A stretch of DNA of 43,681 bases, from positions 1 through 43,681 of the forward strand of contig CAAGLV010000020.1 of NCBI GenBank assembly GCA_900770875.1, given 5' to 3'. Positions 32,325 to 40,373 of the stretch are shown here, piece after piece (position 1 is the stretch's first letter; every line of letters begins with the position of its first letter). Under the pieces are notes generated by a model. It saw nothing but the letters and a program-made list of their open reading frames with translations. It made no database searches and was not told where the DNA came from. Origin of the DNA: Flavobacteriales bacterium. GTDB taxonomy: Bacteria; Bacteroidota; Bacteroidia; Flavobacteriales; Weeksellaceae. Both the position numbers and the translations under genes were made by a program.

Positions 32325-33347
32325 TTATGCTTCGTGTGATTTAAAATCTAATTCAGAGTAATCTCCTAACGAAATGCTACGAGAAACCCCATAATATTTT
32401 GCATGATTACCAATCATCGAATCAGATAAGTTTGCATTTTTAATCACAGATTTTTCTTGAATTAAAGAATTATCGATGTTCGAACTCTCAACAATTGTTC
32501 CGTTTCCTAACGATACATTTGGTCCAATTTTCGAATCTTTAATTATCACTCCATCACCAATAAAACATGGCGGAATAATTAACGAATTCTCGATTGTTGC
32601 ATTCGGATTAATTGCTGTGTAATCTGCTTGATCTAAATTTAAAACACGTGTATTTGTATCTACAGTAACCGCTTTGTTACCACAATCCATCCACTCGTCT
32701 ACTTTACCTAAAGTAAATTTATCGCCTTTAGCACGCATTGTTTCTAACGCATCTGTTAACTGATATTCGCCTCCAGTTGTAATATCATTAACAATTAAAT
32801 GCTCGATTTCTTTGTATAATTTTTTTCCTTCGCTAAAGAAATAGATTCCGATAATTGCTAAATCCGAAACAAACTCTTGTGGTTTTTCAACAAAATCAGT
32901 AATCACTTCGTTTTCGTCTAATTTAACTACACCAAAAGCAGATGGATTCTCTACTTGTTTTACCCAAACTACACCATCCGATTCCATATCTAATTTAAAA
33001 TCGGCACGGAATAATGTATCAGCATAAGCAACAACAACTGGTCCTTCTAACGCTTCTTTTGCCATCCAAATAGAATGTGCTGTTCCTAGCGGCTCTAATT
33101 GATGACAGATTGTTCCTTTTGCACCTAATTTTTCTGCAATTGCAATTAAATCAGCTTCAACTTCGGCTCCAAAATCACCAATTACAAATGCAATTTCTTC
33201 GATTTTTTCTGAACAAACTTTTGCAATATCCTCTACTAAACGGTGAACAATTGGTTTACCAGCAATAGGGATTAATGGTTTAGGTGTTGTTAATGTATGT
33301 GGACGTAAACGCGATCCGCGTCCCGCCATTGGGATAATAATTTTCAT
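32325..33347 (-). CDS. Sugar-phosphate nucleotidyltransferase with left-handed beta-helix tail
   Basis: A 340-residue enzyme. The N-terminal domain has the nucleotide-binding loop PMAGRGSRLRPHTLTTPKPL (6-25) and the catalytic-site Asp in VVAYADTLFRADF. The C-terminal quarter has hexapeptide-like turns (IENSLIIPPCFIGDGVIIKD) forming a left-handed beta-helix. It makes an NDP-sugar from a sugar 1-phosphate; flavobacterial relatives are annotated as mannose-1-phosphate guanylyltransferase or glucose-1-phosphate thymidylyltransferase, and I cannot decide between them. It is 29 bp after dut and 13 bp before the DUF4292 gene. Confidence 0.88.
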   Translation of the reverse strand: MKIIIPMAGRGSRLRPHTLTTPKPLIPIAGKPIVHRLVEDIAKVCSEKIEEIAFVIGDFGAEVEADLIAIAEKLGAKGTICHQLEPLGTAHSIWMAKEALEGPVVVAYADTLFRADFKLDMESDGVVWVKQVENPSAFGVVKLDENEVITDFVEKPQEFVSDLAIIGIYFFSEGKKLYKEIEHLIVNDITTGGEYQLTDALETMRAKGDKFTLGKVDEWMDCGNKAVTVDTNTRVLNLDQADYTAINPNATIENSLIIPPCFIGDGVIIKDSKIGPNVSLGNGTIVESSNIDNSLIQEKSVIKNANLSDSMIGNHAKYYGVSRSISLGDYSELDFKSHEA

Positions 33348-33376
33348 TTTATATTTTGTTGAGTTAGTTATTCAAT

Positions 33377-33808
33377 TTATTTTCCTGTGCTTCCGAATCC
33401 GCCTTCTCCTCGTTCGGTTTCGTCTAAAACGGCTACTTCTTCCCAAGAAATTGTTTCGTGTTTTGCTATCACTAATTGTGCAATACGCTCTCCATCTTCA
33501 ATCGTATAAGCGTCGTTAGATACATTGGCGATAATTACACCAATTTCTCCGCGGTAATCTGCATCAATTGTTCCTGGCGAATTTAAACAAGTTAATCCGT
33601 GTTTTAATGCCATTCCACTACGTGGACGAACTTGCGCTTCGTAACCAGCTGGTAATTCGATAAATAATCCTGTTGGGATTAATCTTCTTTCTAAAGGTTT
33701 TAATTCGATTGGCTCGTTAATATTGGCTGTTAAATCCATTCCTGCCGATAAAGCAGTTTTATATTCGGGCAACGCGTGTTTCGACTTGTTGATTACTTTT
33801 ACTTTCAT
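33377..33808 (-). CDS. dut: dUTP diphosphatase
   Basis: A 143-residue trimeric dUTPase that hydrolyses dUTP to dUMP, keeping uracil out of DNA and feeding thymidylate synthesis. All five motifs are visible: AGMDLTA, PRSGMALKHG, GTIDADYRGEIGV with the catalytic Asp, GERIAQLVI, and RGEGGFGSTG at the end. Length is normal. It lies between the flippase gene (6 bp) and the nucleotidyltransferase gene (29 bp) in a longer operon. Confidence 0.96.
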   Translation of the reverse strand: MKVKVINKSKHALPEYKTALSAGMDLTANINEPIELKPLERRLIPTGLFIELPAGYEAQVRPRSGMALKHGLTCLNSPGTIDADYRGEIGVIIANVSNDAYTIEDGERIAQLVIAKHETISWEEVAVLDETERGEGGFGSTGK

Positions 33809-33814
33809 TGAGAT

Positions 33815-35284
33815 TTATTTTCTAATCAGTTTTTTAATCGATGATTTTTCTGCAAAAAATAGCAATGCAATGTACGAGATTAATAAAAGATTACCAATAA
33901 TCAAATCCGAATGTAATACATAATAATTAACATAAGATAATGCGATTGCTATTGCCATATAGAATACAATTTTACCTGTTTGATATGGAATCTTATACGA
34001 GCGTTGTCCCCAAAAATAAGAGATTACCATCATTGTGCCATAGGCTATTAATGTTGCCCAAGCCGAAACCATAAATCCGTATTTAGGAATCAATAAAATA
34101 TTCATTAAAATTGTAATAACTCCTCCAATGCACGATACAACTGTACCTACATAAGTTTTATCGGTAACTTTATACCAAGTTGATAGGTTATAATAAACGC
34201 CATAAAAAAGATTAGCGACTAAAATAATCGGCACAATATCCATCGCTGAATGAAATGACTTATTTGGAACAAAAATCTTTGTAATCCAACTTAAATTGGC
34301 CAAAATTCCTAAAACTAAAATGTTACAAATTACACTAAATACAAATAAAATATTGGCATAGGTTTGTTTAGAATCTGAGTTTTTAGAAACCTTAAAAAAG
34401 AACGGTTCTACACCCATTCGGTAAGCGGTTACAAACATCGTCATAATCATCGCTAATTTATAACAAGCTGAATACGATCCCGCATCAGCTTCTGTTACTA
34501 AAGCCTCTGTTAAACGCACACCATCTTCCGAATAAGCCTCAATTGCAAAAAAACGATGAATTAATTTATCAAAATTCTCGTTAATAATAAACGCAAAACC
34601 AGCTAACATAATAGGATAACCGTATTTAAACATGCGTTTAAATAAAGGAAAATCGAATTTAAATCGAATCTCTTTTATTACTCCAAGTAATAAAAATACA
34701 CCCAATATTGATACAAATAAATTGGCTAAAAATGGATATGATAATTTATCTGTAAAGTGAATGCTTTCTAAAAATTCGGCAGGAATTAAAGCAAATAAAG
34801 CAAATGTTACTAAAGCCTGAAATAAAGTCTGTACAATTCGAATTCCCGAATATATCATTGGTCTTCCTTTAAATCGTAAAACAGCAAACGGTATAACACA
34901 AATGGTATCAAAAAAAGCGATCCAACCAAACCAAACTAAATACTTTTCGTAATTCTGATACCCAGCAACTTCTGCAATTGGATCGAGAAAAGTATATAAG
35001 AAAATTAAAAATAGGGATGACGTTGAAAGCATAAATAGAAAAGCCGTATTTAATACTTTTTGATACATATTTTTTTCGGGAGCAAAACGGAAGAATGCCG
35101 TTTCGAAACCAAATGTTAAAAACACATTTAAAAATGATATGGCAGCATATAATTGGCTAAATTTTGAATATTCGGAATTCAATAAATAGATATTATATAA
35201 CGGGTTTAATACGAAAATGATCAAACGTGGTAATATCGCTCCCATTCCATAGACCAAAGTTTCGCTAAAAAGTTTCTTATACAA
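33815..35284 (-). CDS. Polysaccharide/lipopolysaccharide flippase (MOP family, Wzx-like)
   Basis: A 489-residue membrane protein with about 12-14 hydrophobic segments, typical of MOP-family flippases that turn undecaprenyl-linked sugars to the periplasmic side. The N-terminus LFSETLVYGMGAILPRLIIF is typical of flavobacterial members. The start codon is TTG at 35284; there is no in-frame ATG upstream, and the next ATG (residue 14) would remove conserved residues. It is the first gene of the operon running through dut to tatA and is divergent from gpsA. The substrate polymer is unknown. Confidence 0.88.
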   Translation of the reverse strand: MYKKLFSETLVYGMGAILPRLIIFVLNPLYNIYLLNSEYSKFSQLYAAISFLNVFLTFGFETAFFRFAPEKNMYQKVLNTAFLFMLSTSSLFLIFLYTFLDPIAEVAGYQNYEKYLVWFGWIAFFDTICVIPFAVLRFKGRPMIYSGIRIVQTLFQALVTFALFALIPAEFLESIHFTDKLSYPFLANLFVSILGVFLLLGVIKEIRFKFDFPLFKRMFKYGYPIMLAGFAFIINENFDKLIHRFFAIEAYSEDGVRLTEALVTEADAGSYSACYKLAMIMTMFVTAYRMGVEPFFFKVSKNSDSKQTYANILFVFSVICNILVLGILANLSWITKIFVPNKSFHSAMDIVPIILVANLFYGVYYNLSTWYKVTDKTYVGTVVSCIGGVITILMNILLIPKYGFMVSAWATLIAYGTMMVISYFWGQRSYKIPYQTGKIVFYMAIAIALSYVNYYVLHSDLIIGNLLLISYIALLFFAEKSSIKKLIRK

Positions 35285-35348
35285 ATCGTTTGCTTTTTTA
35301 AATTTTAATATCTTTTCGATTACAAAAATAGGTATAATACAAATTGAT

Positions 35349-35356
35349 TAACTTTG
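35349..35356 (+). promoter_or_regulatory. Predicted -7 element of gpsA
   Basis: TAACTTTG, an exact TAnnTTTG, 19 nt before the ATG at 35376. Confidence 0.5.
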
Positions 35357-35375
35357 TATTTACAATAAAATTATA

Positions 35376-36377
35376 ATGATGGAATTATCAAATGGTAAAG
35401 TTGGATTAATTGGGAATGGAAGTTGGGCAACGGCAATTGCTAAAATGTTAAGCAAAAACCTCGATTCGTTCAATTGGTGGGTAAAAGATGATTACGTAAA
35501 AGAATACATCGAAAACAACCATCATAATCCAAAATATTTAACGGATGCCGAGTTTAATCCCGAGAAATTAAATATCTCGACAGATATTAACGAAGTGGTA
35601 GCCAATTCGGACATTATCTTTTTAGTTGTACCATCTATTTATGTAGAAAATTGTTTAAGTAAATTAACCGTTTCGCTTAAAGATAAATTTATTGTTACAT
35701 CAATCAAAGGAATCATTCCAAATCATTATAAAGCTGTTGGCGAATATTTAGTAGACGAATTTAGCGTAACACACAACCAATTAGGTGTTGTAAGTGGACC
35801 TTGCCATGCCGAAGAGGTTGCTTTAGAGCGCTTATCTTACTTAACAATTGCTGCTTTAGACCAAGCAAAAGCAAAAGCAGTAGCCAATTGTTTAACTTGC
35901 GATTTTATCAATACAAAACTATCAAACGATATTTTTGGAACCGAATATGGTGCCATCTTAAAAAATATTTACGCCATTGCTGCTGGTATTGCACATGGCT
36001 TAGGATACGGAGATAACTTCCAGGCCATTTTAATGAGTAATGCCATTCGCGAAATGAACGACATCCTAAAACAAGTAGATAAAACCAAACGTAAAATTAA
36101 CGAATCGGCTTATTTAGGCGATTTATTAGTCACAGGATATTCAAACTTTTCGCGTAATCGTATGTTTGGGAATATGATTGGAAAAGGATATACCGTAAAA
36201 TCGACAATTATGGAAATGAACATGGTTGCCGAAGGTTATTACGCAACAAAAGGTGTTGCTATTTTAAACGAAAAATATAAAATTAAAGCACCAATTATTC
36301 ATGCCGTTCATAGCATCCTTTACGAAGGAAAAAATCCTGCAAAGATGATGGCTAAACTATCTAAAAAACTAGATTAA
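35376..36377 (+). CDS. gpsA: Glycerol-3-phosphate dehydrogenase [NAD(P)+]
   Basis: A 333-residue enzyme that reduces dihydroxyacetone phosphate to sn-glycerol 3-phosphate for phospholipid synthesis. It has the Rossmann motif GLIGNGSWATAIAKML (residues 10-25), VVSGPCHAEEVA (the GPxxAxE motif), the catalytic Lys in GAILKNIYAIAAGIAHGLGY, and SRNRMFGNMIGKGY in the C-terminal domain. Length is standard. The ATG at 35379 (one codon later) is equally possible. A small unknown gene follows after a single base, so translation is coupled. Confidence 0.95.
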   Translation: MMELSNGKVGLIGNGSWATAIAKMLSKNLDSFNWWVKDDYVKEYIENNHHNPKYLTDAEFNPEKLNISTDINEVVANSDIIFLVVPSIYVENCLSKLTVSLKDKFIVTSIKGIIPNHYKAVGEYLVDEFSVTHNQLGVVSGPCHAEEVALERLSYLTIAALDQAKAKAVANCLTCDFINTKLSNDIFGTEYGAILKNIYAIAAGIAHGLGYGDNFQAILMSNAIREMNDILKQVDKTKRKINESAYLGDLLVTGYSNFSRNRMFGNMIGKGYTVKSTIMEMNMVAEGYYATKGVAILNEKYKIKAPIIHAVHSILYEGKNPAKMMAKLSKKLD

Positions 36378-36378
36378 G

Positions 36379-36792
36379 ATGATTAAACAAGATTTTATAT
36401 CAAAATATATACAAGAGTTAGCCAAAACATTAGCCAAAATTATGGCGCTAGAAATAGGAAATTCGGACGAAGGATTCTTAATCATTTTCAATCAAATGCT
36501 ACAATCTTATTATAAGATCGATGACAATCAAATGCTAACTTTATTAGAAGAAGATCAACAACGCGATCAATTTTTATTAGCCGACGAACTAAAGAAAAAG
36601 AATCAGTTAACTTTTATGAAAGCCATTAAAGTTTATCTATCAAACGGATCTGTTGATAAAGCAAAAGCAGCTTATCAAGTGCTTCAGCGCATCGAAAGTG
36701 TCAACTCAGGTATCTTTCAATTTCCAACAGCCGAAGATCAAATCATTGCCAACGAACGCAAAATTGTAACCGAAAAAATAAACGCATTATAA
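36379..36792 (+). CDS. Unknown small helical protein translationally coupled to gpsA
   Basis: A 137-residue soluble, mostly helical protein with no signal peptide or membrane segment. The opening MIKQDFISKYIQELAKTLAK resembles the family I know as DUF6483, in which a helical bundle begins with a similar pattern, but this is recollection only. Other segments are ELKKKNQLTFMKAIKVYLSN and AKAAYQVLQRIESVNSG, a TPR-like helix pair. Its ATG follows the gpsA stop by one base, and a terminator ends the pair, so it is made together with GpsA. A function near glycerophospholipid synthesis is an inference from location. Confidence 0.75.
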   Translation: MIKQDFISKYIQELAKTLAKIMALEIGNSDEGFLIIFNQMLQSYYKIDDNQMLTLLEEDQQRDQFLLADELKKKNQLTFMKAIKVYLSNGSVDKAKAAYQVLQRIESVNSGIFQFPTAEDQIIANERKIVTEKINAL

Positions 36793-36798
36793 CAACAA

Positions 36799-36832
36799 TA
36801 AGCCATCTAAAATTAACCGATGGCTTTTTTTT
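36799..36832 (+). terminator. Intrinsic terminator after gpsA operon
   Basis: AGCCATC (36801-36807) / GATGGCT (36819-36825) with an 11-nt loop followed by an eight-T run. Confidence 0.8.
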
Positions 36833-36898
36833 GCTCTACAACCTAAAAAATAATAAGTTGCAATTACTATAAATTTCTTTAAACGATTATTTTGTTAT

Positions 36899-36906
36899 TA
36901 TCTTTG
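36899..36906 (+). promoter_or_regulatory. Predicted -7 element of folD
   Basis: TATCTTTG, an exact TAnnTTTG, 17 nt before the ATG at 36924. Confidence 0.5.
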
Positions 36907-36923
36907 CGCAAACACAACAAACA

Positions 36924-37802
36924 ATGCAAATTTTAGATGGTATTAAACTAGCAAAAGAAATTAAAAACGAAATTAAATCGCTAGTTGAATCGTACAAAGA
37001 ACAAGGAAAAAGAGTGCCGCATTTAGGTGCTATTTTAGTAGGAAACAATGGTGCATCGCGCACGTATGTCGACAACAAAATTAAAGATTGTCAATTCGTA
37101 GGATTCGAATCTTCTGAATTAATCTTACCTGATACTATTTCGCAAGAAGAACTAATTGCCGAAATTGTAAAATGGAACAACGACGATAATTTAGATGGAT
37201 TTATTGTACAATTACCTTTACCAAAACACATCGATCAAGAAGCTGTAATTAACGCTATTGATCCTAACAAAGATGTAGACGGATTTCATCCAACAAACTT
37301 TGGTAAAATGGCTTTAGAAATGGATACATTTTTACCTGCTACACCTTACGGAATTATGGAAATGTTAGCGCGTTACGAAGTACCAACAGCTGGTAAACAC
37401 ACAGTTGTAATTGGTAGATCGCGTATCGTTGGACGTCCAATGTCGATCTTAATGAGTAAAAACGGCAATCCTGGTAACAGTACAGTTACACTTACTCATT
37501 CAAAAACAGAAGATTTAGCAAAATATACCAAAGAAGCCGATATCGTAATTACAGCTTTAGGAGTTCCTGAATTTTTAAAAGCAGATATGGTGAAAGACGG
37601 AGCAGTAATTGTAGACGTAGGAATTACTCGCGTAGACGATCCAACTTCTCCAAAAGGATTTAAATTAGCTGGTGACGTAGATTTTGAAAACGTAAAAGAA
37701 AAAGCATCTTGGATTACGCCTGTTCCTGGTGGAGTTGGCCCAATGACAAGAGCTATGTTATTAAAAAATACATTATTAGCTTATCACAACAATAACAAAT
37801 AA
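36924..37802 (+). CDS. folD: Bifunctional methylene-THF dehydrogenase/cyclohydrolase
   Basis: A 292-residue FolD that converts 5,10-methylene-THF to 10-formyl-THF, supplying one-carbon units. It shows the catalytic Y48VDNK52 (YxxxK), GFIVQLPLPKHID, KDVDGFHP, the NADP-binding VVIGRSRIVGRPMSILM, and the C-terminal PVPGGVGPMTRAMLL. Length is typical. The queE gene begins 3 bp after the stop, so the two form a small operon; the shared theme is pterin and folate-related chemistry (QueE's substrate is a tetrahydropterin). Confidence 0.97.
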   Translation: MQILDGIKLAKEIKNEIKSLVESYKEQGKRVPHLGAILVGNNGASRTYVDNKIKDCQFVGFESSELILPDTISQEELIAEIVKWNNDDNLDGFIVQLPLPKHIDQEAVINAIDPNKDVDGFHPTNFGKMALEMDTFLPATPYGIMEMLARYEVPTAGKHTVVIGRSRIVGRPMSILMSKNGNPGNSTVTLTHSKTEDLAKYTKEADIVITALGVPEFLKADMVKDGAVIVDVGITRVDDPTSPKGFKLAGDVDFENVKEKASWITPVPGGVGPMTRAMLLKNTLLAYHNNNK

Positions 37803-37805
37803 GCA

Positions 37806-38453
37806 ATGATTAATATTACATCGACAACTGCAGAACAACAACAATTACTAAAAGAAGGTAAACTATTACCTATTATGGAGCACTTTTATACCATTCAGGG
37901 CGAAGGCGCTTATACAGGTGTGGCTACATATTTTATTCGATTAGGTGGATGCGATGTTGGCTGCCATTGGTGCGATGTAAAAGACAGTTGGGATGCCGAA
38001 AAACATCCGTTAACTTTAACCGACGAAATTGTTGATATAGCAACTTCTCAGGCTTCGATTATTGTCATTACCGGAGGCGAACCTTTAATGTGGGATTTAA
38101 CGTATTTAACGAAAAAATTACACGAAAAAGGTGCTCGTATTCATATCGAAACATCAGGAGCTTATGTAATGTCGGGCGAAATCGATTGGGTTTGTTTATC
38201 GCCTAAAAAAACCATGTTGCCTAAAGATGATGTTTACCAAGCCGCAAACGAATTAAAATGCATCATTTTTAATCAGCACGATTTTAAGTTTGCAGAAGAG
38301 CAAGCCGCTCGTGTTAACAACGATTGTATCTTATACTTGCAAACGGAATGGAGTAAACGCGAGAAAAATTTACCCGAAATTGTAGAATACGTTAAAGCCA
38401 ATCCAAAATGGCGTATCTCTTTACAAACACATAAATACTTAGATATTCCTTAA
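37806..38453 (+). CDS. queE: 7-carboxy-7-deazaguanine synthase (QueE)
   Basis: A 215-residue radical-SAM enzyme that turns 6-carboxy-tetrahydropterin into 7-carboxy-7-deazaguanine, a step toward queuosine. EHFYTIQGEGAYTG (25-38) is the conserved start of the family, and the iron-sulfur cysteines are C49, C53 and C56 in GGCDVGCHWCD. Also visible are VITGGEPLMW, HIETSGA and LSPKK. The other queuosine genes (queC, queD, queF) are not in the window. It is translated closely after folD and ends at a strong hairpin. Confidence 0.95.
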   Translation: MINITSTTAEQQQLLKEGKLLPIMEHFYTIQGEGAYTGVATYFIRLGGCDVGCHWCDVKDSWDAEKHPLTLTDEIVDIATSQASIIVITGGEPLMWDLTYLTKKLHEKGARIHIETSGAYVMSGEIDWVCLSPKKTMLPKDDVYQAANELKCIIFNQHDFKFAEEQAARVNNDCILYLQTEWSKREKNLPEIVEYVKANPKWRISLQTHKYLDIP

Positions 38454-38466
38454 GGAAATATAATTT

Positions 38467-38499
38467 AAAAGCGAACAATTAAAACGTTCGCTTTTTTTT
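38467..38499 (+). terminator. Intrinsic terminator after queE
   Basis: AAAAGCGAAC (38467-38476) / GTTCGCTTTT (38486-38495) with a 9-nt loop and a T-run. Confidence 0.85.
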
Positions 38500-38551
38500 A
38501 TTTAAATCATTAAAATATTGTAACTTAATAGAAGATATAAACAATCTAAAA

Positions 38552-39061
38552 ATGAAAAAATTACTTTTAGTCGCATTTACAATTCCATTATTATTTTCTT
38601 GCGGGAAAGAAGAAAATAAAACCAACAATACAGATGATATTGAATATAACGAGACTTCTACTGCAGTAAAAGAACAGCCAACTGTTAACCATCTTGTCAT
38701 AAAAGCAAATGAAAATATGACATTCGATAAGACAGAATTTGTAGTAAAAGCTGGCGAAGAACTTACCTTATTGTTATTAAACGACGGAACAAGTCCTAAA
38801 GAAGCAATGGGACATAACGTGGTTGTACTTAACCAAGGTACTGATGTTGATGCCTTTGCTTTTGCTGCATCTTCGGCTGCAGAAAACGACTATATCCCTA
38901 AAGATAAAGAGAATGAAATTATCATTCATACCAAATTGTTAGGTCCAAAAGAAAGCGATCAAGTAAAATTTAAATTTGATAAACCTGGTACATATAACTT
39001 TATCTGTTCGTTCCCAGGACATTCAGCTACTATGAGAGGAAAAATAAAAGTGATTGAATAA
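38552..39061 (+). CDS. Azurin-type cupredoxin lipoprotein
   Basis: A 169-residue protein. The lipoprotein signal ends LLFSC (Cys17), followed by a disordered acidic linker (about 18-45), then the azurin domain. The type-1 copper ligands are visible: His88 in AMGHNVVV, Cys152, His157 and Met161 in NFICSFPGHSATMRG. AAENDYIPKDKENEIIIHTK is the helix-loop region typical of azurins. It carries electrons between periplasmic redox partners, perhaps to a cytochrome c peroxidase or a terminal reductase; no partner is adjacent. Bacteroidetes azurins are often lipid-anchored like this, unlike the soluble proteobacterial ones. It stands alone; the next terminator is about 95 bp further on. Confidence 0.95.
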   Translation: MKKLLLVAFTIPLLFSCGKEENKTNNTDDIEYNETSTAVKEQPTVNHLVIKANENMTFDKTEFVVKAGEELTLLLLNDGTSPKEAMGHNVVVLNQGTDVDAFAFAASSAAENDYIPKDKENEIIIHTKLLGPKESDQVKFKFDKPGTYNFICSFPGHSATMRGKIKVIE

Positions 39062-39080
39062 AAAATTTGAGTTTTCATTT

Positions 39081-39098
39081 TTTGGCACAATCATTGAA
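39081..39098 (+). promoter_or_regulatory. Sigma-54-like promoter motif
   Basis: TTTGGCAC (39081-39088) and TTGAA (39094-39098): GG at 39084-39085, exactly ten bases, then GA at 39096-39097. The sigma-54 consensus is TGGCAC-N5-TTGC; the -12 element here has GA instead of GC. It lies just after the azurin stop and reads toward an orphan terminator. Confidence 0.4.
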
Positions 39099-39108
39099 AT
39101 AATAAAAG

Positions 39109-39182
39109 TGTATAAGATTTAGTAGAGTAAATTTTGTCCTCATGTGTTAATTTTAAGCCTGAAGCAGTTCAGGCTTTTTTTA
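39109..39182 (+). ncRNA. Candidate small RNA between azurin and galE
   Basis: If the sigma-54-like motif at 39081-39098 is real, a transcript would start near 39109 and end at the rho-independent terminator at 39155-39182, giving about 75 nt. It contains no ORF longer than a few codons. The alternative is that the terminator simply belongs to azurin, with a long 3' tail. I do not recognise the sequence as a known family; the Rfam Flavo-1 motif would be the first to test. Confidence 0.35.
39155..39182 (+). terminator. Intrinsic terminator between azurin and galE
   Basis: Perfect 9-bp inverted repeat AAGCCTGAA (39155-39163) / TTCAGGCTT (39168-39176) with a 4-nt loop and a run of seven T. It is 94 nt after the azurin stop. 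Confidence 0.88.
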
Positions 39183-39216
39183 TGCTCTAAAATCAGATTT
39201 CTTTCTTAAGATAATG

Positions 39217-39243
39217 TTGTTCTCTTAATTATTTCTACTTTTG
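39217..39243 (+). promoter_or_regulatory. Predicted promoter of galE
   Basis: TTG at 39217-39219 and TACTTTTG at 39236-39243 (exact TAnnTTTG) with a 16-nt spacer. It predicts a leader of about 20-25 nt to the ATG at 39271, and it covers the in-frame TTG at 39241, ruling that out as a start. Confidence 0.55.
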
Positions 39244-39270
39244 ATAGAATTTCTACTTAATTTTAAAACT

Positions 39271-40290
39271 ATGAATAAAATTCTTGTAACAGGAGGACTT
39301 GGCTATATTGGCTCTCATACAGTTGTTGCATTACAAAACGCAGGTTATGAAGTTGTTATTATCGATGATTGTTCTAATGCAGAAGAAAATTTTTTAGATC
39401 GTATTGCATCTATTACATCTAAAAAGCCCGAATTTTATAAAATCGATTTAAAAGACGAATCAGCTACACAACAATTTTTTAAAGACAATAAAATTAACGG
39501 AATTATCCATTTTGCTGCACACAAAGCTGTGGGCGAATCGGTTCAAAAACCATTAATGTATTACCGTAACAACCTTATGGGATTAATTAATGTTTTAGAA
39601 TCGATGCAAGAATTTGATGTCGATAATTTTATTTTTAGTTCTTCGTGCACCGTTTATGGACAAGCTGACAGTATGCCTATTAACGAAGAAACTCCTTTAA
39701 AACGTCCCGAATCACCTTATGGTAAAACCAAACAAATGGGAGAAGAAATCTTAGAGGATTTTTCTACAGTAAGTCAGAAAAATATAATTTGTTTACGCTA
39801 TTTTAATCCGGTTGGTGCGCACGAATCGTCTAAAATAGGCGAATTACCAAAAGGTATTCCTAATAATTTAGTTCCTTATGTAACACAAACAGCAGCTGGT
39901 GTTAGAGAATGCTTGTCAGTTTGGGGCGATGATTATCCAACTCGCGACGGAACGGCTATCCGAGATTATATTGATGTTAACGATTTAGCCGATGCGCACG
40001 TAAAAGCAATTACACGTTTAATTGAAAAGAAAAATAAAACTACTTTAGAGTTTTTTAATCTTGGAACCGGAACAGGTTCTACTGTTTTAGAAGTTGTAAA
40101 TGCCTTTGAAAAAGCAAATAATCTAAAAATAAATTACAAGATAGAAGGTCGAAGAGAAGGCGATATTATAGAAGCTTATGCTAATAACACCTTAGCTAAA
40201 ACCGAATTAAATTGGCAACCCAAAACCTCCTTAGAAACTTCGTTGAAGAATTCGTGGAAATGGGAACAAAACTTAAGATCTGAAGGATAA
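39271..40290 (+). CDS. galE: UDP-glucose 4-epimerase
   Basis: A 339-residue SDR enzyme that interconverts UDP-glucose and UDP-galactose (or the N-acetyl forms) with bound NAD. It has the Rossmann motif VTGGLGYIGSH (6-16), HFAAHKAVGES, the FSSSCTVYG strand with catalytic Ser, and Tyr150-x3-Lys154 in YGKTK. RDYIDVNDLADAHVKA is the usual C-terminal segment. I chose ATG 39271, where the Rossmann fold begins, because the in-frame TTG at 39241 is inside the -7 element. It is monocistronic. It supplies hexoses for envelope polysaccharide. Confidence 0.95.
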   Translation: MNKILVTGGLGYIGSHTVVALQNAGYEVVIIDDCSNAEENFLDRIASITSKKPEFYKIDLKDESATQQFFKDNKINGIIHFAAHKAVGESVQKPLMYYRNNLMGLINVLESMQEFDVDNFIFSSSCTVYGQADSMPINEETPLKRPESPYGKTKQMGEEILEDFSTVSQKNIICLRYFNPVGAHESSKIGELPKGIPNNLVPYVTQTAAGVRECLSVWGDDYPTRDGTAIRDYIDVNDLADAHVKAITRLIEKKNKTTLEFFNLGTGTGSTVLEVVNAFEKANNLKINYKIEGRREGDIIEAYANNTLAKTELNWQPKTSLETSLKNSWKWEQNLRSEG

Positions 40291-40295
40291 AATAG

Positions 40296-40329
40296 AAAGG
40301 CGTTAGAAAATATTCTAACGCCTTTTATA
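40296..40329 (+). terminator. Intrinsic terminator after galE
   Basis: Perfect 13-bp arms AAAGGCGTTAGAA / TTCTAACGCCTTT with a 4-nt loop, 5 nt after the galE stop, then T-rich sequence. Confidence 0.85.
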
Positions 40330-40343
40330 TTATCACAATCATT

Positions 40344-40370
40344 GAATAAAAGCCCAGTAAACTGGGCTAA
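40344..40370 (-). terminator. Intrinsic terminator after aspA
   Basis: AGCCCAGT (40351-40358) / ACTGGGCT (40361-40368) around AA; on the minus strand it is followed by a short T-run. It lies 5 nt after the aspA stop. Confidence 0.8.
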
Positions 40371-40373
40371 ACA

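Noticed and set aside
39241..39270. TTG start of galE at 39241
   Set aside because: The codon is part of the predicted -7 element, and the Rossmann fold begins at ATG 39271.
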